This document shows, piece by piece, positions 28,258 through 35,910 of a stretch of DNA of 64,000 nucleotides. Numbering within the stretch: the stretch's first letter is position 1; every line of letters begins with the position of its first letter. The notes under the pieces were generated by a model. That model ran no database searches. It saw nothing but the letters and a program-made list of their open reading frames with translations, and was not told the origin of the DNA. The DNA comes from Lacinutrix sp. Lineage in GTDB: Bacteria > Bacteroidota > Bacteroidia > Flavobacteriales > Flavobacteriaceae. The DNA lies in assembly GCF_029238095.1 (NCBI RefSeq), contig NZ_JAQWGS010000026.1, positions 62,001-126,000 on the forward strand, in the 5' to 3' direction. Made by a program: the position numbers and the translations under genes.

Positions 28258-29088
28258 ATGTCTGAAATCACAGAAATAGACAATATAGTTTCTGTAGAAT
28301 GGTTATACAATCATATACAAGATACAAACCTCTTAGTGTTTGACGCTACAATCTCTAAGGTTATAGGGGGCGTTTCGGCTTTAGAAACAATGAAATTGCC
28401 TGGTGCTCAGTTTTTCGACATTAAAAATAAGTTTAGCAATAGGAATGCAACTTTTCCAAACACAATCCCTAGTACTCAACAATTTGAAACTGCTGCTCAA
28501 GAATTAGGTATTAATAATAATTCTACTATTGTTATTTACGATAGTCATGGTATTTATTCTAGTGCTAGAGCTTGGTGGTTATTAAAAACCTTTGGTTTAA
28601 AAAATGCAGCAATTTTAGATGGAGGTTTACCAGAATGGAAAACTAAAGGCTATCCTTTAGAAGAAAAAACAACTAATAACAGTGTTAAAAAAGGCGATTT
28701 TAAAGCGCACTATAATTCTGATCAAGTTGTATATATTGATTCTCTTGACGCTATTACAAAAGATAAAAAATTTAAAATTATTGATGCAAGATCAAGCGAT
28801 AGATTTAATTGTATAGTAGCAGAACCAAGAACAGGTTTAAGAAGTGGAACCATACCTTCGTCTGTAAACTTACCATTTAATCACGTTTTAAATGGTAATA
28901 AACTAAAGTCTAAAGAAGAGTTACATGCTGTTTTTAGTGCATTGGCACAACATAATCAACATTTAGTATTTACTTGTGGCTCTGGAATTACTGCTTAAGT
29001 TTTAGCTTTGGCTGCAACCGTTGCAGGATTTCGTAATAGCGTTTACGATGGCTCATGGACAGAATACGGAACTTTAAAAATCTCATAA
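28258..29088 (+). pseudogene. Sulfurtransferase (two-rhodanese type) interrupted by an in-frame TAA
   Basis: The frame from ATG 28258 encodes a tandem-rhodanese protein (V-S-V-E-W-L near the start, V-I-Y-D-S-H-G-I-Y-S-S-A-R in the first half, D-A-R-S in the second) and reaches the active-site loop T-C-G-S-G-I-T-A. A TAA (28996-28998) follows directly. The same frame then continues with V-L-A-L-A-A and D-G-S-W-T-E-Y-G, the usual family ending, to a second stop at 29086-29088. So a complete 276-codon gene is cut by one nonsense codon, leaving 246 residues without the last helix and strand. It is either a recent pseudogene or a sequence error. A TTG start at 28198 is disfavoured. Confidence 0.85.
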
Positions 29089-29090
29089 CT

Positions 29091-29426
29091 ATGAATACTC
29101 CCAATCAATGGACTAAAAAAGAATTGGTCGCTTATATTTTATTGTTTATTTCAAATTCAGATTTACAGCAGTCTGTTGAGGAAACAAATTATATTCGCTC
29201 TAGAGTAGATAAAAAGACTTACACGAATGTTTACAAGCAGTTTAATAAAGATAATGATTACCAATGCATACAAAATATAATTAAAGCTGTTAAAACACAT
29301 AATTATTACGAAAATGATTATGCCGAGTTATTTGCTGATATTAAATTAATGATTTATGCAGATGGCGAATCTAATGAAATGGAAGAAGCAACATTATCGT
29401 TTATCCGAAAAATTTTAAAAGAATAA
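29091..29426 (+). CDS. Small helical protein, possibly TerB-like
   Basis: ATG 29091 gives 111 aa, starting two bases after the broken sulfurtransferase's final stop. The product looks all-helical. Its C-terminal part (L-F-A-D-I-K-L-M-I-Y-A-D-G-E, then E-E-A-T-L-S-F-I) resembles the acidic A-D-G-E helix of TerB/DjlA-type metal-binding domains, but similarity is limited. A longer frame from 29055 overlaps the upstream gene and is rejected. It is packed 8 bp before the amidohydrolase gene, suggesting a shared transcript. Confidence 0.6.
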   Translation: MNTPNQWTKKELVAYILLFISNSDLQQSVEETNYIRSRVDKKTYTNVYKQFNKDNDYQCIQNIIKAVKTHNYYENDYAELFADIKLMIYADGESNEMEEATLSFIRKILKE

Positions 29427-29434
29427 TCAAATAG

Positions 29435-30265
29435 ATGGAAAGGCTAACAATCCAACAGATACTAGATAAAATAAATGCTGAAGAAACCTTTCATGCTGTT
29501 TCAAGCGATTATTCTTTTACTTTAAAAATAGATAGTTATGTACACTACGTTTGTGGTGCAGTACATGATGGACATCAATTTAGAAAAGATCTATGGGACA
29601 ATTGTTTACATACCGAATATGAACGTTGGTATGAGGAAGATCCAGAAACTAAAAACATGGTTATTTCTCATCCTATTCTTATTGCTGGAATGGACTCACG
29701 TTTTGAATACGACTTAAATCGTGCTCCCGAAACTGCAATTTACGTTGATGCTTGGGGAAAACAATTATGGAAAAAACCACTACCAGACCAGGAGAGGCAA
29801 AAATCTTTAAATAAACATCATGCTTTTTATAAGGTTGTTAACGCTTTGATTTCTAAAATTGAAGAGAAATTTGGAATATGTGTGGTATACGATATGCATA
29901 GCTATAACTGGAAACGTTGGGATAGAGCAGTGCCAACATGGAATTTAGGAACAAGTAATGTAGACCAAACTCGATTTAATGAAGATATAAATTCTTGGAG
30001 TGAGAGCTTAGGTAAATTACAATTACCTGGTGGAATACAATCGACTTCTAAAATTAATGACACCTTTCAAGGTAATGGTTATTTCTTGAAATTCATTTCT
30101 CAGAACTTTCAAAACACTTTGGTTTTAGCAACCGAAATCGCAAAAGTATATTGCGATGAGTACGATTATATTATGTATCCTGAAGTTGTAGCATCGGTAG
30201 AAAAACAATTGAGAACGCGTTTAGTAGATCATGCAAATTCATTTTATAACAGACATAAAAAATAA
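29435..30265 (+). CDS. N-formylglutamate amidohydrolase-like zinc hydrolase
   Basis: This 276-aa protein matches the FGase family: an early zinc-site block V-H-D-G-H-Q-F (about 43-49), R-F-E-Y-D-L-N-R-A (about 89-97), the V-Y-D-M-H-S-Y-N segment (about 150-157) and a C-terminal region typical of the group. Family members hydrolyse N-acyl-glutamate or related amides and share a fold with M14-like carboxypeptidases. No histidine-utilisation genes surround it, so a role in histidine breakdown is unlikely. It overlaps the QEGLA gene by one base (TAATG), which points to tight coupling. Confidence 0.83.
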   Translation: MERLTIQQILDKINAEETFHAVSSDYSFTLKIDSYVHYVCGAVHDGHQFRKDLWDNCLHTEYERWYEEDPETKNMVISHPILIAGMDSRFEYDLNRAPETAIYVDAWGKQLWKKPLPDQERQKSLNKHHAFYKVVNALISKIEEKFGICVVYDMHSYNWKRWDRAVPTWNLGTSNVDQTRFNEDINSWSESLGKLQLPGGIQSTSKINDTFQGNGYFLKFISQNFQNTLVLATEIAKVYCDEYDYIMYPEVVASVEKQLRTRLVDHANSFYNRHKK

Positions 30266-31425
30266 TGGTGACAGAAAAGCTAATAAAATCTTACCAAAAC
30301 CTATTTGATATCGATTCTAATTTAGATCGTTTGGTAAAAAAAATTGAATTACTAAACTATATCAATCCATTAAATATCGAAAGTGAAAAAAAACATTTTT
30401 TCTCTTCAAAGTTTAATTATGAGCCCAATTTTAAGTACCCAAAAATTAGGTTTAATGGTTATAAGTTGCACAGACTCTTTTTTTCTCAACGTTTAGAACG
30501 CATAAAAGATGAAGACATTCGTAATTTATATAAAGATATAATTTATGAATACTCTGGTTTAATAGAGTGCATAGAAACCATAGGTCAAGGCAAAAAATTC
30601 TACTATAATAGTCTTAAAAGTTTTGGAACACCAACAGAGCGTGATATTGAAAACGCAAAATTTATACTGCGTTTCGATAATAGTGATTTTGAAGAAGACT
30701 TACTACCATTATACAATGTTGATGATGCTATTGACTATTTTGAAGCGTTTAGAACACGTTACGATTTTGACTTTACCATTAAAAAATCGACCAATATTGC
30801 AGCAGCAGCAATGGTTCAAAACAATACAAAAACCTTGCTTTTAAGAAAAAACCATAAGTTTAGTAAAAACCAACTTAAAGTTTTAGCAAACCATGAAATT
30901 GGTGTGCATTTAGTCACTACTTTTAATAGTATAAATCAACCATTAAAGATTTTTTCTAATGGTTTTCCTAACAATGTTGAAACACAAGAAGGCTTAGCTG
31001 TATATTCAGAATATAAATCTGGTTGCTTAACTATTACTAGACTTAAAGAATTGGCTTATCGTGTTATTGCTACAGATTCTTTGGCTAAAGGTTATAATTT
31101 CTCTGATACTTTTCATTTATTACATAATCAATACAAAGTTAACAGAGATAAAGCATTCTCGATTACTATAAGAGTGCATAGAGGAGGAGGCTTTACAAAA
31201 GACCATTTGTATTTAACAGGCTTAAAAAAGGTGTATAGATACGCTAAAGATGAAAACGATCTTGATGTGTTACTTACTGGAAAAGTAACCTTAGAATATA
31301 AAGAAGTGATTACAAAGTTGCAATCTTTAGGTCTTGCTAATACTTCTAAATATTACACAGATGCTTATTTAAATACAGATGCTTCAGAAAAAAATTTCGA
31401 TTTTATATTAAACAGTTTAAAGTAG
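30265..31425 (+). CDS. QEGLA-motif (DUF1704/TIGR02421) metallopeptidase-like protein
   Basis: This 386-aa protein has H-E-I-G-V-H (about 210-215), the eponymous Q-E-G-L-A (about 242-246) and a later R-V-H-R-G-G-G-F-T-K-D segment (about 301-311). The HExxxH plus downstream Glu layout is a zinc-peptidase-type site. Eukaryotic DUF1704 relatives (MATCAP/KIAA0895L) are tubulin tyrosine carboxypeptidases, so a carboxypeptidase activity on a short peptide or protein tail is a reasonable inference. The bacterial family has also been named for modulating flavohemoglobin expression, without a known mechanism. It ends the cluster. Confidence 0.82.
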   Translation: MVTEKLIKSYQNLFDIDSNLDRLVKKIELLNYINPLNIESEKKHFFSSKFNYEPNFKYPKIRFNGYKLHRLFFSQRLERIKDEDIRNLYKDIIYEYSGLIECIETIGQGKKFYYNSLKSFGTPTERDIENAKFILRFDNSDFEEDLLPLYNVDDAIDYFEAFRTRYDFDFTIKKSTNIAAAAMVQNNTKTLLLRKNHKFSKNQLKVLANHEIGVHLVTTFNSINQPLKIFSNGFPNNVETQEGLAVYSEYKSGCLTITRLKELAYRVIATDSLAKGYNFSDTFHLLHNQYKVNRDKAFSITIRVHRGGGFTKDHLYLTGLKKVYRYAKDENDLDVLLTGKVTLEYKEVITKLQSLGLANTSKYYTDAYLNTDASEKNFDFILNSLK

Positions 31426-31465
31426 CTTTATATATTCAATTTTAGAAAAATTAAAAGTTTATGTT

Positions 31466-31643
31466 CTAAAGTCACTTACCTAAACACAGTTTAAAAAATA
31501 AAGTCTCAAAGTAAACACATATTCTGTTCAGTAACCATTAACTGAAGCTTCTAAAGCCTAGACTAAAAACTGTAAAAGAGCCTACTCGTTCTTAATTCAC
31601 AGGAATTAAGGTAAACTAACTGTGTTATACTTTAAGACTTTAG
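31466..31643. ncRNA. Candidate structured RNA in the intergenic region 31426-31803
   Basis: The 378-bp gap between the QEGLA gene and the DCC gene has no ORF longer than about 20 codons. It holds nested complementary arms: CTAAAGTC (31466-31473) with GACTTTAG (31636-31643), then AACACAGTT (31483-31491) with AACTGTGTT (31618-31626), separated by a symmetric 9x9 internal loop. Inside are two further hairpins: TTCAGT/ACTGAA (31527-31546) and an 8-bp stem CTTAATTC/GAATTAAG with a 4-nt loop (31591-31610). The rod-with-bubble shape recalls 6S-like RNAs, but family and strand are not resolved. No clear promoter or T-tract was found. Confidence 0.4.
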
Positions 31644-31803
31644 TAATCTCTGCTTACATAAAAGTAAAAGCAATTTGGCTTGATATAAAACTACAATGAG
31701 TAAACAGCACTTTTTAATGCGTGAATGCAGTAATTATAATAGTTAACGCAATTTGTAACAGTATATTTTAATGTATATAAAGCTATAAAAAGAATGTGCT
31801 TGG

Positions 31804-32235
31804 CTAATTTAATTTGCCAATAAACTTAGCTTTTAATTCAGGTGTTGGTATCCAACACGACTCCTTCTTTCCATACCATTTATAACGGTTTTTTGCTATA
31901 AAATCGTAAACCCAATTACGAATAAAAGTAGGAATAATTAAAAATATAGAGAGGAGTTGTAATGGAAAATCTAAACTTTTTGCAGCATGTAATGCAGCAG
32001 TAGATTTTATTTTTAACGTCTCGTTTTGTGGTGAATAAAGTAAAATAGAATCTGTTTTTGAAGGATCTACATTAAAATGCTTTATTACTTGTTTACCAAC
32101 GTCACTTTGTAAAGCAGCAAACATAAAAACATTGTTTTTATCATGATTAATAACATATTGGACAGATGAGCTGCATAGGTTGCAAACACCATCAAAAAGT
32201 ATTAATTTTTTATGTTTTGGTATATCATTTATCAC
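31804..32235 (-). CDS. DCC-family (DUF393) thiol-disulfide oxidoreductase-like protein
   Basis: This 143-aa protein has the family signature L-F-D-G-V-C-N-L-C (residues 13-21), a CxxC within a thioredoxin-like fold. The body and the closing R-Y-K-W-Y-G-K-K segment are typical of flavobacterial members. The redox partner is unknown. The only fitting start is GTG at 32235-32233. A TATTTTTG -7 box (32247-32240) ends just 4 bp upstream, so the mRNA may be leaderless or nearly so. It is separated from mutS2 by 172 bp with no gene. Confidence 0.85.
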   Translation of the reverse strand: MINDIPKHKKLILFDGVCNLCSSSVQYVINHDKNNVFMFAALQSDVGKQVIKHFNVDPSKTDSILLYSPQNETLKIKSTAALHAAKSLDFPLQLLSIFLIIPTFIRNWVYDFIAKNRYKWYGKKESCWIPTPELKAKFIGKLN

Positions 32236-32239
32236 AATA

Positions 32240-32247
32240 CAAAAATA
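32240..32247 (-). promoter_or_regulatory. -7 promoter box of the DCC gene
   Basis: On the minus strand this reads TATTTTTG, an exact TAnnTTTG match, ending 4 bp before the GTG start. With the usual 5-7 nt from box to start site, transcription would begin at or inside the start codon. Confidence 0.5.
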
Positions 32248-32407
32248 CGGATTTTGTTAGAATTTTAAGCATATAAGTGTGAGTTCGAAAGAAATTCTTC
32301 TTTAAATTTTGTTATTGAGATCTTTATAAAAAGTTTAAAGTAATTTACTTAGGTTTCGGAATCAATATAAGACGCGAGCTTACTAACACATAAGGAATTA
32401 ATAAAAA

Positions 32408-34573
32408 CTACTTAACTGCTTCAACCAACTCTAATAAATCAATATTAACATTGGTAGTAAACATACCATAATTAACAATTGCTTTACCTTTTTCTAATGC
32501 ATCTATAGTTCCAATAGCTCTACCATCGTGCATTCTTACACGATCGCCTATTTTAAGAATAGGTTTTGGTTTCTCTATTGGAATAGCTTTTTTCTTAGCT
32601 TCTTTTTTCTTTTTTCTAATAACTTCAACCTTTTGTTCTGCTTCTTTTTTAATTTGAACTTCTTTAACTTTTTCGGCTTTAGCTTGTTTAGCAGATACTT
32701 TTTTACGTTTAGAATTCTCTATTTGTACAATACGAAACAACTCTGCCATAAGTTCACGTTTCTTATTATCTTTAAAAAATTTTTCAGAAATATCATTTAC
32801 CTTTTGCCCTAAGTATATTAAGCGCTGATTACTATCATACAATTCTTGATAGCTCTCCAGTTTTTTTTGAATCTTTGTATTTATTTCTTCTAATTTATAG
32901 GCTTCAGATTGTTTTTTTTGTTCGTTCTTCTTTAAAGATTCACCAGTTTTTTCAAGTCTTGCACGTTCTTTTTGAAGTTTAGCAATGGTCGCATCAAAAC
33001 GCACTTTTGAACGTTCTATCTTCTTTTTAGAACGGTTAATTAAACTGTAAGGGATTCCGTTTTTTTGTGCCACTTCAAATGTAAACGAAGAACCTGCTTG
33101 ACCTAAAGCCAGTTTGTATAATGGTTCTAGTGTACGCTCGTCAAACATCATATTAGCGTTAATCATTTCTGGTTTCTCGTTGGCCAACATTTTTAAATTT
33201 GCATAATGTGTGGTTATAATCCCAAAAGCATTTCTGGCATAAAATTCTTCTAAAAACGTTTCAGCTAATGCACCACCAAGTTCAGGATCAGATCCTGTAC
33301 CAAATTCATCAATTAAAAACAGCGTGTTTTTGTTTACTTTCTTTAAAAAGTAATTCATCTGTTTTAATCTATAACTGTAAGTACTTAATTGGTTTTCAAT
33401 AGATTGATTGTCTCCAATATCTGTTAAAATGCGATCAAATAAAGTTACTTTACTACGTTCATGAACAGGAATTAGCATGCCACTTTGCAACATTAATTGC
33501 AATAAACCAACCGTTTTTAAGGTGATACTTTTTCCTCCTGCATTAGGTCCAGAAATAACAATAATACGTTTGTCATTATTAAGAGTGATGGTTTGTGGAA
33601 ATGTTTTTTCTTTCTTTTCTTTATTGCTTAAATAGAGAAGTGGATGGTAGGCATCGCGTAAAAACAGCTCTCTATTCTCACTTATTTCTGGCAAAATACC
33701 ATCCATAGATCTAGCATATTTTGCTTTGGCAGATATAACATCAATATCTATTAAGAATTTTTGGTATTGCGTTATTAAAGGTAAAAACTCACGTAAAAAA
33801 TTAGTGACTTCTTTTAATATTCTAACCACTTCTTCACCTTCTTCGTACTGCAAGTTATTGAGCTCTCTGCTATATTGTAAGGTAGTTTCAGGTTCAATAT
33901 AAACAATACTTCCGGTTTTACTTCCACCCATTATGGCTCCTTTAACCTTACGTCTATACATAGCTTTAACAGCTAGTACTCGTTTATTTTCGACAACCGA
34001 CTCTCTAATATCGTCAAGGTAGTCTAGATTATGGTATTGGTTTAATGCTGAACTAAAACTAGAATTAATTTTACCTTTAAGTTTATTTATAGTTTGTCGA
34101 ATCTCCTGAAGCAATGTAGATGCATTGTCTTTTACATCTCCAAATCTATCTACAACACTGTCAATTTTTTCTATAAGCACTGTAGTTACCTCTACACGTT
34201 TTGAAAACCTATTTAAGTTTGGGTAATATTCTTCAAACTTGATTAAAAATTTAACAATTTCGTTTGCTGTTAGCGAAATCGAGATAATTTTTTTTAAACT
34301 ATGAGTTTCTAAATAGGTGTTTTCTATGCGCAGTAATTGTAATTCTTTGGTAATGGCATCGAAACCATGGTTTGGTATACGATTATCGTTATAAAACGAA
34401 GACACATACTCATTAGTTAATAATAAAGCATTAAGTAAGGTCTCTTTATCCTGAAAAGGCTCTATTTCAGATGCTTTTTGGTTGCCTAAACTTGTAACGC
34501 AGTACTTGCTTAATTGCTCTAAAACGGTAGCGAATTCTAGATCTTGTAATGTTTTTTTATGGATGTTAATCAT
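32408..34573 (-). CDS. mutS2: MutS2 family DNA-binding ATPase without Smr domain
   Basis: ATG 34573 gives 721 aa; a TTG four codons earlier is less likely. The N-terminal core/lever region (about 1-290) leads to a MutS-type ABC ATPase with G-P-N-A-G-G-K-S (about 330-337) and D-E-F-G-T-G-S-D-P (about 410-418). A long Lys/Glu-rich coiled coil follows (about 510-660), and the protein ends in a small beta domain (I-G-D-R-V-R-M). The C-terminal Smr nuclease domain of Bacillus-type MutS2 is absent, as I recall for many Bacteroidota. A role in suppressing recombination or in rescue of collided ribosomes is possible. A 7-bp hairpin (34579-34596) sits just before the start. Confidence 0.88.
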   Translation of the reverse strand: MINIHKKTLQDLEFATVLEQLSKYCVTSLGNQKASEIEPFQDKETLLNALLLTNEYVSSFYNDNRIPNHGFDAITKELQLLRIENTYLETHSLKKIISISLTANEIVKFLIKFEEYYPNLNRFSKRVEVTTVLIEKIDSVVDRFGDVKDNASTLLQEIRQTINKLKGKINSSFSSALNQYHNLDYLDDIRESVVENKRVLAVKAMYRRKVKGAIMGGSKTGSIVYIEPETTLQYSRELNNLQYEEGEEVVRILKEVTNFLREFLPLITQYQKFLIDIDVISAKAKYARSMDGILPEISENRELFLRDAYHPLLYLSNKEKKEKTFPQTITLNNDKRIIVISGPNAGGKSITLKTVGLLQLMLQSGMLIPVHERSKVTLFDRILTDIGDNQSIENQLSTYSYRLKQMNYFLKKVNKNTLFLIDEFGTGSDPELGGALAETFLEEFYARNAFGIITTHYANLKMLANEKPEMINANMMFDERTLEPLYKLALGQAGSSFTFEVAQKNGIPYSLINRSKKKIERSKVRFDATIAKLQKERARLEKTGESLKKNEQKKQSEAYKLEEINTKIQKKLESYQELYDSNQRLIYLGQKVNDISEKFFKDNKKRELMAELFRIVQIENSKRKKVSAKQAKAEKVKEVQIKKEAEQKVEVIRKKKKEAKKKAIPIEKPKPILKIGDRVRMHDGRAIGTIDALEKGKAIVNYGMFTTNVNIDLLELVEAVK

Positions 34574-34760
34574 GGTGTTTCCCAAAATATTGGGAATAAT
34601 ATAAAATGGTTCTTTTTCTTAGCAGAACAAAGTTAAGGAATAGAAGTGAGATTAGGAATTTTTTGCATTAATCGTCTAACCTAATTTAACCATTTAAAAA
34701 CGAACCTAATATTTTAGAAATAAAGATTTTAACAATAAATATTAATTCCTAAAAGATTTT

Positions 34761-35891
34761 TTATTCATTTAAATCATAAACAGAATACATGTTTTTGTCA
34801 ATTAGTCTTTTAGGAATTGCTCTAAAAACAGCATTTCTAATGTTCGCTCCTGTTTTTAAATTAGCAATTTTTCCGGTTAACCACGATTGTCTGACTATGC
34901 TATTTACACGCTTAAAGCGTTTTTTTTCAAATTTATTGAAAATATTTTCGTTTGGATATTTTGTAATTAACTTACCTAAATAATAAGCATCTTCAATAGC
35001 TTGCGCACCACCTTGTCCCATATTTGGAGTTGTAGAATGTGCAGCATCTCCAATTAAACAGATATTGCCTTTTTGCCAATGTTTCATTGGTTTTAAATCT
35101 GTAATATCATTTCTAATAATATCTTGAATTTCTGTAGTGTTTATGAGCTCTTGAACTAATGGATGAAAGTTTTTAAACATTTTCAAGAGTTCTTGTTTTA
35201 AAATAGTTTTATCGTCTTTTTGAAACGCTTTACTATTTTTTACAGCAAACCAAGACGTTTCATGTGCTGATAGTTGTGATAAACCAAACCGAACGCCCTT
35301 TCCCCACATTTCGATGCCTCGATCTTTAAACTCTTTAGGCAAAGCCTTTTTCATGACTCCTCTCCAACAGGTTTGACCAGAATAACGTATTTGAGATTTT
35401 GGAAATAGTTGAGAGCGCACTTTAGAGTTTATACCATCTGCACCAATAAGGTATTGACTTTGCATTTGTGTACCATCTGTAAAAGTAATTGTAACAGAAT
35501 CTTTTGATTGTTTGAAAGATTTTATTGCTTTGTTCCAATGAATTTTCTCCTTTGGTATGGCTTCAATTAACGTTAATTGCAATTTAGCGCGATGTATTGC
35601 TAATGTGGAAAAACCATATTTTTCTTTTGCTGGTAATTGGCTACTATCTGCTAATGGTGCTAACTTCTCGTTGGATAACGTAATACGATTGATAACATTC
35701 CCAACTTTAAAAACAGGATTTAAAACACTTGTAAATTCTAAAACTTGCAAAGCATTTGGTGCTAACCAAATTCCTGCTCCCAAAGCACTTGGTGCTTTTG
35801 TTTTTTCGAATAGTTGATACTCAATATTTAATTTCTCGAAGACTATAGCAGTGGTTAGACCACCAATTCCTGCGCCAATAATGGTGTACAT
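34761..35891 (-). CDS. FAD-dependent monooxygenase (UbiH/salicylate hydroxylase type)
   Basis: This 376-aa flavoprotein has the dinucleotide motif G-A-G-I-G-G-L (5-11), the substrate/FAD middle motif I-G-A-D-G-I-N-S (about 149-156) and G-D-A-A-H-S-T-T-P-N-M-G-Q-G (about 277-290). These are hallmarks of class A aromatic hydroxylases. The substrate is unknown and no aromatic pathway genes adjoin it. It is transcribed on the minus strand like mutS2, 187 bp away. Confidence 0.87.
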   Translation of the reverse strand: MYTIIGAGIGGLTTAIVFEKLNIEYQLFEKTKAPSALGAGIWLAPNALQVLEFTSVLNPVFKVGNVINRITLSNEKLAPLADSSQLPAKEKYGFSTLAIHRAKLQLTLIEAIPKEKIHWNKAIKSFKQSKDSVTITFTDGTQMQSQYLIGADGINSKVRSQLFPKSQIRYSGQTCWRGVMKKALPKEFKDRGIEMWGKGVRFGLSQLSAHETSWFAVKNSKAFQKDDKTILKQELLKMFKNFHPLVQELINTTEIQDIIRNDITDLKPMKHWQKGNICLIGDAAHSTTPNMGQGGAQAIEDAYYLGKLITKYPNENIFNKFEKKRFKRVNSIVRQSWLTGKIANLKTGANIRNAVFRAIPKRLIDKNMYSVYDLNE

Positions 35892-35910
35892 TTATAGTGA
35901 AAATTATGTG

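Noticed and set aside
28996-28998. Recoding (selenocysteine-like readthrough) at the sulfurtransferase stop
   Set aside because: The codon is TAA, not TGA, and no stem-loop of SECIS type was seen directly after it, so a nonsense mutation or sequence error is simpler.
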